From contig CAISEZ010000017.1 in NCBI GenBank assembly GCA_903884535.1, positions 1 to 40,982 of the forward strand: a stretch of 40,982 nucleotides of DNA. Direction: 5' to 3'. The stretch comes from an uncultured Verrucomicrobia subdivision 3 bacterium. Lineage in GTDB: Bacteria; Verrucomicrobiota; Verrucomicrobiia; Limisphaerales; UBA11358. Below the pieces are notes generated by a model that saw only the letters and a program-made list of their open reading frames with translations, was not told the origin of the DNA and ran no database searches. How positions within the stretch are numbered: the stretch's first letter is position 1; each line of letters starts with the position of its first letter. This document shows positions 16,688-27,517 of this stretch, piece by piece. Position numbers and translations under genes: made by a program.

Positions 16688-17338
16688 ATGCGAATACTCA
16701 TCGTTGAAGACGAACCGGACCTGCTCGCAAGCCTCGCGCAGGCGTTGCGCGAGGAAGGCTACGCCGTGGACACCGCCGACAACGGCGCTGACGGTCTCTT
16801 CAACGCGGAGGGCACGGATTACGACGCCATTGTTCTGGATGTGATGCTGCCGGGCATAGACGGCTGGGAAATTCTCAAGCGCCTGCGCAAAACCAAAAAG
16901 ACGCCCGTGCTGATGCTCACCGCGCGTGACCAGACCCGCGACCGGGTGAAGGGCCTCGACACTGGCGCGGACGATTACGTGGTGAAGCCGTTTGATCTCG
17001 AAGAACTTTTTGCGCGACTGCGCGCCATCATCCGCCGCAGCACGAACAAAACCACAAACGTGATTGAAATTGGCGACGTGAAAATTGACACCGCCGCGCG
17101 GAATGTTTACTTCAAAAACAAGGCCGTTGAAATCACCGCGCGCGAATATTCGCTGGTGGAATTTCTTGCCCTCCACCGCGGCGAGCTCGTCACACGCACG
17201 CAGCTTTACGAGCATCTCTTCGACGAAAACGAAAGCTCGCTGTCCAATTTGCTCGATGTTCACGTCTCCAACGTTCGTAAAAAGCTCGGCGCGGAATTCA
17301 TCGCCACGCGTCGCGGACACGGCTATTGCATTGAATGA
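16688..17338 (+). CDS. OmpR/PhoB-family response regulator, CusR-like
   Basis: A 216-residue DNA-binding response regulator. The receiver domain (residues 1-120) has the acidic pair in IVEDEPD, phosphoacceptor D51 (IVLDVMLPGIDGWE), threonine in MLTARD and lysine in VVKPFD. Residues about 125-215 form a winged helix with REYSLVEFLALHRGELVTRTQLYEHLFD and HVSNVRKKLG. The ATG at 16688 starts directly with MRILIVEDE; the frame reaches further upstream but that part is unlike a receiver. Its neighbours make copper or silver the likely signal. It probably binds the four 22-bp direct-repeat sites of the island. The stop overlaps the kinase start (ATGA). Confidence 0.92.
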   Translation: MRILIVEDEPDLLASLAQALREEGYAVDTADNGADGLFNAEGTDYDAIVLDVMLPGIDGWEILKRLRKTKKTPVLMLTARDQTRDRVKGLDTGADDYVVKPFDLEELFARLRAIIRRSTNKTTNVIEIGDVKIDTAARNVYFKNKAVEITAREYSLVEFLALHRGELVTRTQLYEHLFDENESSLSNLLDVHVSNVRKKLGAEFIATRRGHGYCIE

Positions 17339-18978
17339 AGATTTTCAAATCCATCAAGTGGCGGCTGCAGATCTGGTATGGCCTGATTCTCGTGGTCGTG
17401 CTGGCGGGCTTCGGATTCACTGCTTATCAACTAGAGCGCAACCGTCAGTTCCGCCGGATTGACGATGAATTGCAGCGTCGCGTTGGCATTTTGGCTAATG
17501 TGCTGCGTCGTCCGCCGCCAAGAGGACCGAATGAGGGCGAACAGATTTTTGATCGCCCACCGCCGCGTCGAGATTCCGAATCTGAAACACAACCGGAATC
17601 ATCTGATTCCGGCCAAAATAATTCCCGTGCGCCTTTTCCGACTAAAGCAGTTCAGGATGCGCTTCAGCGGCAGCTTCATCGTGCGCCGGTTCAATTTCAT
17701 TTGCCTCCAGAAGCTGCCGGCTTGTTTAATGCCGGAGCAACGAATGCCTTTTATTACGTCATTATGGGACGTGATGAAAATGAAATTGCTCGCTCGACCA
17801 ACGCTCCGTTTGACGAGATTTACTCTTATAAATCCGGGTCGGTGGCGGGCAAACTCAACCGCTTTGCCCCGTTTCCACAGTGGAAGGATGATCGGCAGAA
17901 ATACAATGGCGAACAGTTTGTTTATGAGAATTTTCCGGCCAATGGCATTCCAGTTGGCCAGCCATTTCCGCCGTATAAGCGCGGGACTTTTCGTGAAATC
18001 GAAATTGATACGCCGCCGGGCGAGCGGATTTTAGTGGGGCAAAACATAATTAGTGAACTAACCGAATTGCGACTGATTGGACTCCAGTTAGCCGGTGTCG
18101 GCGGAATTGTTTTGTTTATCGGTCTTGCTGGTGGCTGGTGGCTGGTTTCGCGCGCCATCAAACCCGTCAATGAAATCAGCGCGACGGCGGTGAAAATTTC
18201 CGCCGGCGATTTGTCGCAGCGCATCAACGTGGCTGAGGCCGAAAGTGAACTGGGGCAACTGGCCGCGGTTTTGAATTCCACGTTTGCGCGATTGGAAACG
18301 GCGTTCGCGCAGCAGAAGCAATTTGCCGCCGATGCCGCCCACGAATTGCGCACGCCGGTGACGGTCATCCTCACGCAGACGCAGACCGCGCTGAACCGCG
18401 AGCGCGATGCCGCGAGCTACAAACAAACCGTGGAAGCCTGTCAGCGCGCCGCACAGCGGATGCGCAAATTGATCGAGGCGTTGCTGGCGCTGACCCGTTT
18501 TGACGCCGGGCAGGAAACCTTGAACCGCCAGCCGTTTGATTTTTCAAAAATGGTTTCAGAATGCGCCGAACTCGTGCAGCCGCTGGCCGAGGATCGCGGC
18601 GTGAAGCTTATTTTCGAATTGCCACCGCTGGAAATCACCGGCGATTCCGAGCGGCTGGCGCAGGTGGTCACGAATCTGCTGACCAACGCCATTCAATATA
18701 ACAAACCGGCCGGCGAAGTGCGCGTGAAACTCGAATCGCAAAACGGTCTGGCGGTGCTGACGGTTGTGGACACCGGGCAGGGGATTGCACCGGAAAATTT
18801 GCCACGCGTGTTCGGCCGATTTTTCCGCGCCGACGCGTCACGGACAGGCGCGGGCAATGCCGGCCTCGGTTTGGCGATTTCTAAAGCCATTGTCGAGGCA
18901 CACGGCGGTGCGATGGAAGTGGCAAGCGAAGAAAAATCCGGGACAACATTCACCGTCCGGCTGCCAACGGGCACTTGA
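17335..18978 (+). CDS. Sensor histidine kinase, CusS-like heavy-metal sensor
   Basis: A 547-residue inner-membrane kinase. TM1 spans residues about 10-30, a periplasmic sensor domain of about 200 residues follows (rich in Pro/Arg/Gln in its first part), and TM2 is near 243-268 (LAGVGGIVLFIGLAGGWWLV). Then come a HAMP linker (RAIKPVNEISATAVKISAGDLSQRI), the phosphoacceptor H336 (DAAHELRTPVTVI), the N box NLLTNAIQYN, and DTGQGIAPENLPRVFGRFFRAD and GNAGLGLAISKAIVEAHGG in the ATPase domain. All catalytic boxes are intact. The metal specificity is inferred from neighbours, because the sensor domain has no obvious Met/His cluster. It overlaps its regulator by 4 bp. Confidence 0.9.
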   Translation: MKIFKSIKWRLQIWYGLILVVVLAGFGFTAYQLERNRQFRRIDDELQRRVGILANVLRRPPPRGPNEGEQIFDRPPPRRDSESETQPESSDSGQNNSRAPFPTKAVQDALQRQLHRAPVQFHLPPEAAGLFNAGATNAFYYVIMGRDENEIARSTNAPFDEIYSYKSGSVAGKLNRFAPFPQWKDDRQKYNGEQFVYENFPANGIPVGQPFPPYKRGTFREIEIDTPPGERILVGQNIISELTELRLIGLQLAGVGGIVLFIGLAGGWWLVSRAIKPVNEISATAVKISAGDLSQRINVAEAESELGQLAAVLNSTFARLETAFAQQKQFAADAAHELRTPVTVILTQTQTALNRERDAASYKQTVEACQRAAQRMRKLIEALLALTRFDAGQETLNRQPFDFSKMVSECAELVQPLAEDRGVKLIFELPPLEITGDSERLAQVVTNLLTNAIQYNKPAGEVRVKLESQNGLAVLTVVDTGQGIAPENLPRVFGRFFRADASRTGAGNAGLGLAISKAIVEAHGGAMEVASEEKSGTTFTVRLPTGT

Positions 18979-19048
18979 TTATTCGGAAGGATAATGCCGT
19001 GCTGCCCAAATCCATGAGGCTGACCGGCAGTTCAGCCCTGCCAAAAAA

Positions 19049-20208
19049 TCACCGCAAAAACATTGCGGCGGCGGAATCGGCGAAGCGCAAGCCTTGATGC
19101 GTGAGCTGGAATTTTTCCGCGTTGCGCGAGGCCCAGCCGCGTTCGGCCAACTGGTCCATTTCTGACGCCCACTCGTTTCGCAGATCAAAATCCGTCGTGC
19201 GCTTGAAATCTGCGAACGGCCAGCCGGCGTTCATGCGCAGGCCGAACGCGGCGATTTCGCCGGCGCGGCGCAGCGGCGAGAGTTCCTCGCTGGATTCAAT
19301 CGCGCGTTTACCCTTTTCCAGCTGCTCGCAATAGAGCTGCGTGTTGGACCAGTTTTTCGTCCGCACGCCGCGCACGTAGCCGGAAGCGCTGGGGCCGAGG
19401 CCGTGATAGGAGCCGCCGCGCCAGTAGTTCACGTTGTGTTTGCAGGCGCGGCTCGGAATGTTGAGAGTTGAGAGTTGAGAGACTGGTTACGGGCGAAGTT
19501 GGCAATTTCGTATTGATGAAATCCACCGGTGGTCGCGCGGGCAATCAGTTCTTCAAACATTTCGCAGGCCAGTTCCTCGTCCACGGAAAATTCGCCGGCT
19601 TTGAGCTGTTCAAAAAGCGGCGTGTCATCTTCATAAATGACTTCGTAGCTGGACAGATGTTCGCTCTGCATCGCCATCGCTTCATTCAATGTCGTGCGCC
19701 AGATTTCCATCGTCTGGGTTGGAATGGCGAACATCAAATCCAGATTCACATTGTCGAAACCGGCCCGGCGCAAAATGTCGAACGACTTGAAAACCATTTC
19801 ACGCGAGTGGATGCGGCCGAGGCGGTCGAGCAACTTTTCATCCAGCGATTGCACGCCCATCGAGATGCGGTTGATGCCGAAGTCGCGGAATAATTTAGCT
19901 TTGTCGGCCGAAACGGTGGTGGGATTGCACTCGACGGTGAATTCTTCCGCGCCGAGCAGATTCAGTTTTTCCATCGCCCGGAGAATGGATTCCCATTGGC
20001 GCAGGTTGAGCAGCGACGGCGTGCCGCCGCCGCAAAAAATAGTTTTGGGTTTAAGGTCGGCCGCGACGATTTCCAGTTCCCGGACCAGCGCGGCGGTGTA
20101 GCGATTGATGAGTTCGCCGCTGGACGCCTCGGAATAAAAGGCGCAATACACGCATTTCTGCGCGCAGAACGGGACGTGAATGTAGAGGCTCGTGACAGGA
20201 TCCGGCAT
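19049..20208 (-). pseudogene. hemW: hemW-like radical SAM haem chaperone, split by a frameshift
   Basis: HemW (long annotated as oxygen-independent coproporphyrinogen III oxidase-like) is a radical SAM protein thought to insert haem into target proteins. The N-terminal part (20208-19429) has the cluster motif FCAQKCVYCAF, CGGGTPS and RISMGVQSLDEKLLDRLGR. It runs out of frame after YEIANFARNQSLNSQLST. The rest, NYWRGGSYHGLGPSASG onward, continues in another frame (ATG at 19432 to stop at 19049). Conserved SRACKHNVNYWRGG is readable in that second frame from just after the shift. Together about 380 residues, the usual size. The break falls on three copies of a 7-bp repeat, so the gene may be dead, phase-variable or mis-sequenced. 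Confidence 0.8.
19461..19481. repeat. TTGAGAG x3 heptamer tandem repeat inside hemW
   Basis: Three perfect copies of the 7-bp unit TTGAGAG at 19461-19467, 19468-19474 and 19475-19481. Seven is not a multiple of three, so copy-number change alters the frame. With one or four copies the two hemW halves would be in one frame; with three they are not. Confidence 0.9.
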
Positions 20209-20260
20209 GGCATCAGGCTACCGGAACCGGCGGCGTCCGTGAATGAAATTTATCCGTCGG

Positions 20261-20473
20261 TCATCCGGCCGGATTGACGCGCTGAACTTTTTCGGCTTTT
20301 AACCCTTTTTCGCTCGACAGGATTTCAAAGGAGACGGCATCGCCTTCCTCGAAGGTTTTGAAGCCGGAACCTACAATCGCGGTATGATGCACAAACACAT
20401 CCTGACCGGATTCTTCCGTGATGAAGCCGAACCCCTTTTTATTGTCAAACCACTTTATTTTTCCGCTCGCCAT
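20261..20473 (-). CDS. Cold-shock domain protein (CspA family)
   Basis: A 70-residue single OB-fold RNA/DNA-binding protein. RNP1 (KGFGFI) and RNP2 (VFVHH) are both present in the normal order after MASGKIKWFDN. The ATG at 20473 is preferred over an upstream in-frame ATG because the family always begins at this point and GGGAGAA lies seven bases before it. Members melt RNA secondary structure and are often general expression factors rather than strictly cold-induced. It stands alone between hemW and the glutamate synthase operon. Confidence 0.93.
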   Translation of the reverse strand: MASGKIKWFDNKKGFGFITEESGQDVFVHHTAIVGSGFKTFEEGDAVSFEILSSEKGLKAEKVQRVNPAG

Positions 20474-20622
20474 AATTTCTCCCGGGTTGCGAGGTGGGGA
20501 AAAAGCGAAATCCGGCACCGCCCAATTTTGGTCGTGCCCACCAAATCACTTTTACAAAACACCCAAGCCTCTTGTGACAAGACCTGTGTTAATTCTTATT
20601 GCCGGCTCCGTCAAGCAAAGTT

Positions 20623-20994
20623 TTAGTCCACCTGCAAGGCGCGGTCAATCATGTGCGGCAGATGGCTGGCGAGGCCGGTTTCGGTGACGGCAAAATTGGC
20701 GCCGGCTTTTTGGGCGGCCTCGATCATGGCCGTCTCACTTTCCGGTGCAAAGGCGATGATTGGCAGATGGCTGGTCTCGCTGTCCGCTTTGACTTTGGCG
20801 ATTGCCTCGAAAACATCGCCGGGCGTGGTGAGGTCGGCGAGCAGCAGCAGCGGCTTTTCGCGCTTGGCCGTGGCCGCGAGCAGGGCGACATTATTCAACA
20901 CCAGCACGCGATAATTCAAATCCTGCAGCCGGTTCACCAACTGGCTGCCGGGCATGAGCCGTTCGTAGCAAACCAATGCGAGAGGTTGCGGCAT
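20623..20994 (-). CDS. Degenerate receiver-like protein linked to glutamate synthase genes
   Basis: A 123-residue protein with the length and alternating hydrophobic pattern of a CheY fold. D54 (LLLADLTTPGD) sits where the phosphoacceptor is expected. The N-terminal acidic pair is missing (ALVCYERL) and the conserved lysine near the end is replaced (GANFAVTETG), so normal phosphorylation is unlikely. It starts 12 bp after gltD and is probably co-transcribed with gltBD. A role in regulating nitrogen assimilation by protein contact is possible but only an inference. Confidence 0.6.
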   Translation of the reverse strand: MPQPLALVCYERLMPGSQLVNRLQDLNYRVLVLNNVALLAATAKREKPLLLLADLTTPGDVFEAIAKVKADSETSHLPIIAFAPESETAMIEAAQKAGANFAVTETGLASHLPHMIDRALQVD

Positions 20995-21006
20995 AATCGC
21001 TAATGT

Positions 21007-22491
21007 TTACGGCAAATCCGTGGCGCCCATCAAATAACGGTCGCACTCGCGCGCGACGCCCCGGCCTTCGTTGAACGCCCACACGACCAGACTCTGACCC
21101 CGACGACAATCGCCGGCGGCAAAAACGCCTTTGACATTCGTGGTGTATTTTTCGAAGTCTGCTTTGGCATTGCTGCGCGGGTCGCGTTCGATGCCGAGCG
21201 ATTCGAGCAGCGGCTGTTCCGGCCCGAGAAAACCCATCGCGAGCAGCACGAGTTTCGCCGGCAGAACTTTTTCCGTGCCGGGAATATTTTTCGGAATGAA
21301 CTGGCCTTTGTCATTTTTCGTCCACTCGACTTGCACGGTGTGAACGGCTTTGACGTGGCCATTCGCATCGCCTTCAAATTTCGTCGCCGTGGTCAAATAC
21401 ACGCGCGGGTCCGCGCCAAATTTCGCGGCGGCCTCTTCCTGGCCGTAATCCATCTTGTAAGTCTTCGGCCATTCGGGCCACGGATTGTCTTTGGCGCGTT
21501 CCAGCGGCGGCTTCGGCAAAATTTCCACCTGCACCAGCGATGTGCAGCCGTGCCGGATGGAAGTGCCAACGCAGTCCGTGCCGGTGTCGCCGCCGCCGAT
21601 GACGGCGACGTCTTTGCCGGTAGCGTCAATAAAACTGCCATTTTTGTGTCCGTCCAAAACCGCCTTGGTGTTCGCGGTCAGAAAGTCCATCGCGAAGTGA
21701 ATGCCCTTGAGTTCGCGGCCGGGAATCGGCAAATCGCGCGGCTTGGTCGCACCGGTCGCGAGAATGACCGCATCAAATTCTTTTAACAATTTTTCCGCCG
21801 GCAGATTTTTGCCGACTTCCGTGCTGCAGACAAATTTCACACCTTCTTTTTCGAGCAAGGCGAGTCGGCGCAGCACGACTTCTTTTTTGTCGAGTTTCAT
21901 GTTCGGGATGCCATACATCAGCAAGCCGCCCGGACGATCCGCGCGTTCAAACACCGTGACTTCGTGGCCGGCCTTGTTCAACTGCGCGGCGGCGGAAATT
22001 CCCGCCGGGCCGGAACCGACGACCGCCACCTTTTTCCCCGTGCGAACTTTCGGCGGTTCTGCCGTGACCCAGCCGTTTTCCCAGCCGTGGTCAATGATTT
22101 CGCATTCGATGTTTTTGATCGTGACGGCGGGATTGTTCATGCCGAGCACGCACGAACCTTCGCACGGCGCGGGACAAACGCGGCCGGTGAATTCCGGGAA
22201 ATTATTCGTCTTGTGCAGGCGGTCCAGCGCCTCGCGCCACAGGCCGCGATAAACCAAATCATTCCATTCCGGAATGAGATTGTGGATTGGGCAGCCGCTG
22301 GCCATGCCGCTGACCAGCTGGCCGGTGTGGCAGAACGGAATGCCGCAATCCATGCAGCGCGCGCCCTGTTTTTTCAGGTCGGCTTCCGGCAGGTGGTGGT
22401 GAAATTCCTTCCAGTCGGCGACGCGTTCGAGCGGCGCGCGATCAGCAGGCAATTCGCGTTGGAACTCTAAAAATCCGGTTGGTTTTCCCAT
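21007..22491 (-). CDS. gltD: Glutamate synthase small subunit
   Basis: The 494-residue NADPH-oxidising beta subunit of glutamate synthase, which passes electrons through Fe-S clusters to the large subunit. N-terminal cluster cysteines appear in [25 protein letters not shown] and [15 protein letters not shown]. The FAD-binding Rossmann motif is [14 protein letters not shown], and the NADPH site is [15 protein letters not shown]. The final FAD contact segment [18 protein letters not shown] is intact. Length is normal. It lies 38 bp after gltB on the same strand, so the two subunits should be made together. Confidence 0.95.
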   Translation of the reverse strand: MGKPTGFLEFQRELPADRAPLERVADWKEFHHHLPEADLKKQGARCMDCGIPFCHTGQLVSGMASGCPIHNLIPEWNDLVYRGLWREALDRLHKTNNFPEFTGRVCPAPCEGSCVLGMNNPAVTIKNIECEIIDHGWENGWVTAEPPKVRTGKKVAVVGSGPAGISAAAQLNKAGHEVTVFERADRPGGLLMYGIPNMKLDKKEVVLRRLALLEKEGVKFVCSTEVGKNLPAEKLLKEFDAVILATGATKPRDLPIPGRELKGIHFAMDFLTANTKAVLDGHKNGSFIDATGKDVAVIGGGDTGTDCVGTSIRHGCTSLVQVEILPKPPLERAKDNPWPEWPKTYKMDYGQEEAAAKFGADPRVYLTTATKFEGDANGHVKAVHTVQVEWTKNDKGQFIPKNIPGTEKVLPAKLVLLAMGFLGPEQPLLESLGIERDPRSNAKADFEKYTTNVKGVFAAGDCRRGQSLVVWAFNEGRGVARECDRYLMGATDLP

Positions 22492-22529
22492 CTTGTTTTA
22501 GGTTTAAATTCTAAATCGGTTTTGCGTGA

Positions 22530-25500
22530 TCAGTGTCCGCCCTTAACATTTTCCTCGAACGCCGCCATGACGGCTTCGTCGCCGGTCAAGCCCTGCGACT
22601 GCACTTTTTTGAGCGATTGCAAAACGCGTTTGTAATCCTGCGGCATGACCTTCACAAATTTCGGAATGAAATTTTTCCAGTCGCCTAGAATTTTTTCGGC
22701 GCGTTCGCTATGCGTAAACGTTTGGTGGCGCTGGATCAATTTCCAGACTTCTTCGATCTCGTCCACGTCGGTCAATTTTTCGAGGCCGACCAGTTCCATG
22801 TTGCAGCGCGTGGCAAAATCGCCGGCTTCGTCGAGCACGAAAGCGACACCGCCGCTCATGCCGGCCGCAAAATTCCGGCCGGCCTTGCCGAGAACCACGA
22901 CGCGGCCACCGGTCATATATTCGCAGCCGTGATCGCCCACGCCTTCGACGACCGCGTTCACGCCGGAGTTGCGCACGCCGAAGCGTTCGCCGGCCATGCC
23001 GCGCACAAAAATCTCGCCGGCGGTCGCGCCGTAAAGAGCCACGTTGCCGATGATGATGTTTTCTTCAGCCGCAAAGGTGGAACCTTTCGGCGGATAAACA
23101 ATCAGTTTGCCGCCGCTCAAGCCTTTGCCGAAATAATCGTTCGCATCGCCTTCGAGTTCGAGCGTCATGCCTTTGGGCGTGAACGCGCCGAGGCTCTGGC
23201 CGGCGCTGCCGTTGAATTTCAAATGCACCGTATCCTCGGGCAAGCCTGCTGGCCCGTGTTTCTTGGTGATTTCGCTGCCGACGATGGTGCCAACAACGCG
23301 GTTCACATTGATGATCGGCATTTCCGCGTGAACTTTTTCGCCGCGTTCAATCGCCGGTTTGCAGATGTCCAACAGCTTGGTGACATCCAAGGATTTTTCC
23401 AAACCGTGATCCTGCGCCTGCGAACGGAAACGACCGACTTCCGGCCCGGCTTCGGGCTGATACAAAATCGGCGTGAGGTCGAGGCCTTTGGCTTTCCAAT
23501 GCTCAATCGCTTTCCACGGCGCAAGTTTGTCCGTGCGACCAACCATGTCTTCGAGTTTACGAAAACCGAGTTTGGCCATGATCTCGCGCAGTTCCATCGC
23601 GATGAACTTCATGAAGTTCACCACATGATCAGCATCGCCGGTGAAGCGTTTGCGCAATTTCGGATCCTGCGTCGCCACGCCGACAGGGCACGTGTTCAAA
23701 TGACAAACACGCATCATGATGCAACCCATCACAACGAGCGGCGCGGTGGCAAAACCAAATTCTTCCGCGCCGAGCAGCGCGGCAACCGCCACGTCGCGGC
23801 CGGTCTTCAACTGGCCGTCCGCTTCGACATAAATGCGGCTGCGCAGATTGTTCAACACGAGCGTCTGATGCGTTTCCGCCAAGCCGAGTTCCCAAGGTCC
23901 GCCCGCGTGTTTGATGGACGACAGCGGCGATGCGCCGGTGCCGCCGTCGTGACCGGAAATCAAAACGACGTCCGCGTGCGCTTTGGCAACACCTGCCGCG
24001 ACCGTGCCGACGCCGACTTCGGCGACGAGCTTCACGCTAATGCGCGCATCGCGGTTGGAATTTTTCAAATCATGAATTAACTCCGCCAAATCCTCGATGG
24101 AGTAAATGTCATGATGCGGCGGCGGTGAAATCAAGCCGACACCGGCGGTCGTGCCGCGAGTCTTGGCGATGTCCGGAAAAACTTTTTTGCCGGGCAGTTC
24201 GCCGCCTTCGCCGGGCTTCGCGCCTTGGGCAAGTTTGATTTGCAGTTCGTTCGCGTGAACCAGATAGTTGCTCGTGACGCCGAAGCGTCCGCTGGCAACC
24301 TGCTTGATCGCTGAATTTTTTGAGTCGCCGTTCGCCTCCAAAACATAGCGCGCGGGATCTTCGCCGCCTTCGCCGGTGTTGGATTTGCCGCCGAGCCGGT
24401 TCATGGCCACGGCCAGCGTTTCGTGCGCTTCCTTGCTGATGGAGCCGTAGCTCATCGCGCCGGTTTTGAAGCGTTTGACAATGCTCTCGACCGATTCGAC
24501 TTCTTCCAGCGGAATCGCGGTTTCAGCAAATTTGAAATCAAGCAACCCGCGCAAGGTGCAAAGATTTTTCGCCTGGTTGTTCACCAGTTCGGCGTATTCG
24601 CGATAAATCTTTTCGCTGCCGAGGCGGCAGGCGGTTTGCAGTTTGTGAATCGTCTGCGGATTAAACAAATGATACTCACCGCTGTCGCGCCATTGATATT
24701 GGCCACCGGCTTCGAGTTCGGCATTGACCGTTTCGCGCGGGAAGGCACGCCGATGGCGCGCGACGGCTTCTTCGGCGATGACGCCAAGTCCGATGCCTTC
24801 GATGCGCGACGGCGTCCAGGTGAAATATTTGTCCACGACCTCGCTGTTGAGGCCGACGGCTTCAAAGATTTGCGCGCCGCGATAACTTTGCACGGTCGAG
24901 ATGCCCATCTTGGCCATCGTTTTCACGACGCCCTTGATCGCGGCCTTGATGAATTTCTTCACCGCCGTTTTATGGTCGGTGTTGGTGAGCAGGCCTTCCT
25001 TGATGAGATCATCAATTGACTCGTAGGCGAGATAGGGGTTGATGGCGCTGCAGCCGTAGCCGATGAGCAGTGCGAAATGATGCACCTCGCGCGGTTCGCC
25101 GGATTCGAGCACCAGCCCGGTGCGGCCGCGCAGGCCGGTGCGGATGAGATGATGATGCAAGCCCGCCGTGGCCAGCAACGCGGGAATCGGCGCCATTTCG
25201 GGCGAAACGCCGCGGTCGGACAAAATCAAAATATTTGCGCCGTCTTCAATGGCTTGTTCGGCGATGGAAAACAATTCTTCCAGCGCCTGCTCCAGACCTT
25301 TTTCTCCATCGGCGGCCTTGAACAAAATCGGCAGCGTCGCGGCGCGGAAACCGGGCCGGTTGACCTGCCGCAATTTCTCCAGTTCCTCGTTCGTGAGGAT
25401 CGGCTGCTCCAGCCGGATGAGCGCGCAACTGTCCGGCTTGGAATTCAGCAGGCCGCCGCGGCAACCGACCATCGTGTGCGTGGCGGTGATGATTTCCTCG

Positions 25501-27131
25501 CGGATCGGATCAATCGGCGGGTTCGTCACCTGCGCGAACAACTGCTTGAAATAATTGTAAAGCAATTGCGGCTTGTTCGACAGCACCGCCAGCGGTGTGT
25601 CTGTGCCCATTGAACCGAGCGGCTGGATGCCAGTGCTGGCCATCGGGCCGACGATGATTTTCAGATCTTCAAACGTGTAACCGAACGCCTGCTGGTGCTG
25701 CAAAATTTTCCGGTGCGATGGCTCGGTGTCTTCCTTCGGCTCCGGCAGGTTTTCGAGCAGGACATGATATTTATCAAGCCACTCGCGATACGGCTGCGCC
25801 GCCGTGCATTTCTTTTTAAGTTCCTCGTCCGCGATGATGCGACCCTGCTCGGTATCAATTAAAAACATCCGGCCCGGTTGCAACCGGCCTTTGCTCGCTA
25901 CGCGCTCCGGCGCGATCGGCAACACGCCCGCTTCCGACGCCATGATGACGACGTCGTCTTTGGTGACGTAATAACGCGACGGGCGCAGGCCGTTTCGGTC
26001 CAGGCACGCACCGATGCGGATGCCGTCGGTGAACGCCATCGAAGCCGGGCCGTCCCACGGTTCGATCAGGCAGGAATTATATTCGTAAAACGCCTTGCGT
26101 TCGGCGTCCATGCTCTCATGATTTTCCCACGGCTCGGGAATCATCATCATCATCGCGTGCGGCAGTTCACGGCCCGCCATGACGAGGAGTTCGAGACAAT
26201 TATCAAACTGCGCCGAGTCGCTGCCGTCTTCGTTGATGACGGGAATGACTTTCTTGATGTCCTTGCCGAACAGCACGGATTTGAAATTCGCCTGCGCCGC
26301 CTTCATCCAATTGACATTGCCGCGCAGCGTGTTGATTTCGCCGTTGTGCGCGATGTAGCGGTTCGGATGCGCGCGGTCCCAGCTTGGAAACGTGTTCGTC
26401 GAAAAACGGGAATGCACCAGCGCCATCGCGGTGACCATGCTTTCGTCCTTCAAGTCGGGATAATAATTCGCGACCTGTTCCGGCATCAGCATGCCCTTGT
26501 AAATCATCGTCCGCACCGACAGGCTGGAAACGTAAAACCATTTGCCGCCGTCGATTTTGCTGCTGTAACGGATTTTCTGCTCCGCCAGTTTGCGGATGAC
26601 GTAAAGTTTTCTTTCGAACGCCGCTTCGTCCTTCAATTCGGAATTGCGCTCAATAAACACTTGCGTCATGTGCGGTTCCGCGGCGATGGCGGTTTTGCCG
26701 AGCGACGAATTATCCGTCGGCACATCGCGCCAACCGAGCAGCGTCTGGCCTTCGGCGGAAACAATTTTGGCGAACGCCGTTTTGACCAGGTTGCGTTCAA
26801 TCAGATTCGGCGGCAGAAACAACATGCCCGCGCCGTAGTCGCCGAACGCCGGCAGCTTGAAGCCGAGCTTGGCCGTGGCCTTGACGAGGAATTCGTGCGG
26901 CGTCTGGATGAGAATGCCCGCGCCGTCGCCGGTGTTCGGCTCGTGGCCGACCGCGCCGCGATGATCCAGATTCACGAGAATCTGCAATCCATCGGTCACG
27001 GTTTGATGGGACTTCTTGCCCTTGATGTTGACGACAAAACCAATGCCGCACGAGTCATGCTCGAACTGCGGGTCGTAAAGCCCCTGTTTCAACGGTGCGC
27101 CCGGAGGCGTCTGCTTATTAGCTGTCTGCAT
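22530..27131 (-). CDS. gltB: Glutamate synthase large subunit
   Basis: The 1533-residue alpha subunit, which makes two glutamates from glutamine and 2-oxoglutarate. The class II amidotransferase domain starts at C28 ([13 protein letters not shown]), so residues 1-27 are the expected propeptide. Central and FMN-binding domains follow, with [31 protein letters not shown] and [18 protein letters not shown]. The [3Fe-4S] cysteines are in [15 protein letters not shown]. The C-terminal GXGXG beta-helix domain contains [22 protein letters not shown] and [21 protein letters not shown]. It is first in the gltB-gltD-receiver-like operon. The main route of ammonia assimilation together with glutamine synthetase. 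Confidence 0.96.
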   Translation of the reverse strand: MQTANKQTPPGAPLKQGLYDPQFEHDSCGIGFVVNIKGKKSHQTVTDGLQILVNLDHRGAVGHEPNTGDGAGILIQTPHEFLVKATAKLGFKLPAFGDYGAGMLFLPPNLIERNLVKTAFAKIVSAEGQTLLGWRDVPTDNSSLGKTAIAAEPHMTQVFIERNSELKDEAAFERKLYVIRKLAEQKIRYSSKIDGGKWFYVSSLSVRTMIYKGMLMPEQVANYYPDLKDESMVTAMALVHSRFSTNTFPSWDRAHPNRYIAHNGEINTLRGNVNWMKAAQANFKSVLFGKDIKKVIPVINEDGSDSAQFDNCLELLVMAGRELPHAMMMMIPEPWENHESMDAERKAFYEYNSCLIEPWDGPASMAFTDGIRIGACLDRNGLRPSRYYVTKDDVVIMASEAGVLPIAPERVASKGRLQPGRMFLIDTEQGRIIADEELKKKCTAAQPYREWLDKYHVLLENLPEPKEDTEPSHRKILQHQQAFGYTFEDLKIIVGPMASTGIQPLGSMGTDTPLAVLSNKPQLLYNYFKQLFAQVTNPPIDPIREEIITATHTMVGCRGGLLNSKPDSCALIRLEQPILTNEELEKLRQVNRPGFRAATLPILFKAADGEKGLEQALEELFSIAEQAIEDGANILILSDRGVSPEMAPIPALLATAGLHHHLIRTGLRGRTGLVLESGEPREVHHFALLIGYGCSAINPYLAYESIDDLIKEGLLTNTDHKTAVKKFIKAAIKGVVKTMAKMGISTVQSYRGAQIFEAVGLNSEVVDKYFTWTPSRIEGIGLGVIAEEAVARHRRAFPRETVNAELEAGGQYQWRDSGEYHLFNPQTIHKLQTACRLGSEKIYREYAELVNNQAKNLCTLRGLLDFKFAETAIPLEEVESVESIVKRFKTGAMSYGSISKEAHETLAVAMNRLGGKSNTGEGGEDPARYVLEANGDSKNSAIKQVASGRFGVTSNYLVHANELQIKLAQGAKPGEGGELPGKKVFPDIAKTRGTTAGVGLISPPPHHDIYSIEDLAELIHDLKNSNRDARISVKLVAEVGVGTVAAGVAKAHADVVLISGHDGGTGASPLSSIKHAGGPWELGLAETHQTLVLNNLRSRIYVEADGQLKTGRDVAVAALLGAEEFGFATAPLVVMGCIMMRVCHLNTCPVGVATQDPKLRKRFTGDADHVVNFMKFIAMELREIMAKLGFRKLEDMVGRTDKLAPWKAIEHWKAKGLDLTPILYQPEAGPEVGRFRSQAQDHGLEKSLDVTKLLDICKPAIERGEKVHAEMPIINVNRVVGTIVGSEITKKHGPAGLPEDTVHLKFNGSAGQSLGAFTPKGMTLELEGDANDYFGKGLSGGKLIVYPPKGSTFAAEENIIIGNVALYGATAGEIFVRGMAGERFGVRNSGVNAVVEGVGDHGCEYMTGGRVVVLGKAGRNFAAGMSGGVAFVLDEAGDFATRCNMELVGLEKLTDVDEIEEVWKLIQRHQTFTHSERAEKILGDWKNFIPKFVKVMPQDYKRVLQSLKKVQSQGLTGDEAVMAAFEENVKGGH

Positions 27132-27472
27132 TATTTTCGGGTGATACGCGGGACGGATAAGCCCGCGTTCACTTATTTTTTACCCGTTTTATTTTCGGGC
27201 GCAATAATTGTTTTCAAAAATCAGCGGAAATCGCTCATTAGAATTCAAATTTTTCGCCGGGGTTTTATTAGTCGGAAAAACTTTGAGCTGAAAATAAATG
27301 GTTTCCCCTCCGCCTTGACGTTCGCCGCGCACGACGCTCGCCGCGTCTACCAGATCGATTCCGCAGCGCTGCGGCGGTTGGGCGCTGCGGAACTGGTGGA
27401 AAAATTAAGCGGCGGTTTTATCCGGTTTTCGCGACGGCAGACTGTAGTTTTTGGGAAATGTAAAAAACAAAT
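27132..27472. other. gltB upstream region, no gene seen
   Basis: AT-rich non-coding stretch between the gltB start and the prepilin terminator. It contains an inverted repeat, ACGCGGG (27146-27152) and CCCGCGT (27162-27168), with a 9-base loop, lying 14 bp upstream of the gltB ATG; in the mRNA it would fold next to the ribosome binding region. The gltB promoter must be here but I cannot place it with confidence. Confidence 0.45.
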
Positions 27473-27496
27473 GGCCCGGAGTTTTGGCTCCGGGCC
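27473..27496 (-). terminator. Intrinsic terminator of prepilin-like gene
   Basis: A perfect 9-bp GC-rich stem, GGCCCGGAG (27473-27481) with CTCCGGGCC (27488-27496), loop of six bases. On the minus strand it is followed by ATTTGTTTTTTA. It lies 21 bp beyond the stop codon of the prepilin-like gene. Confidence 0.85.
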
Positions 27497-27517
27497 GGTG
27501 ATGCAAAATTATTTATT

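Noticed and set aside
18985-19050. Overlapping short stems (GGCTGA/TCAGCC and GGCAG/CTGCC) as a terminator between the kinase and hemW
   Set aside because: Stems are 5-6 bp and mutually exclusive. A T run exists only on the far side for plus-strand transcription, so the signal is too weak to list.
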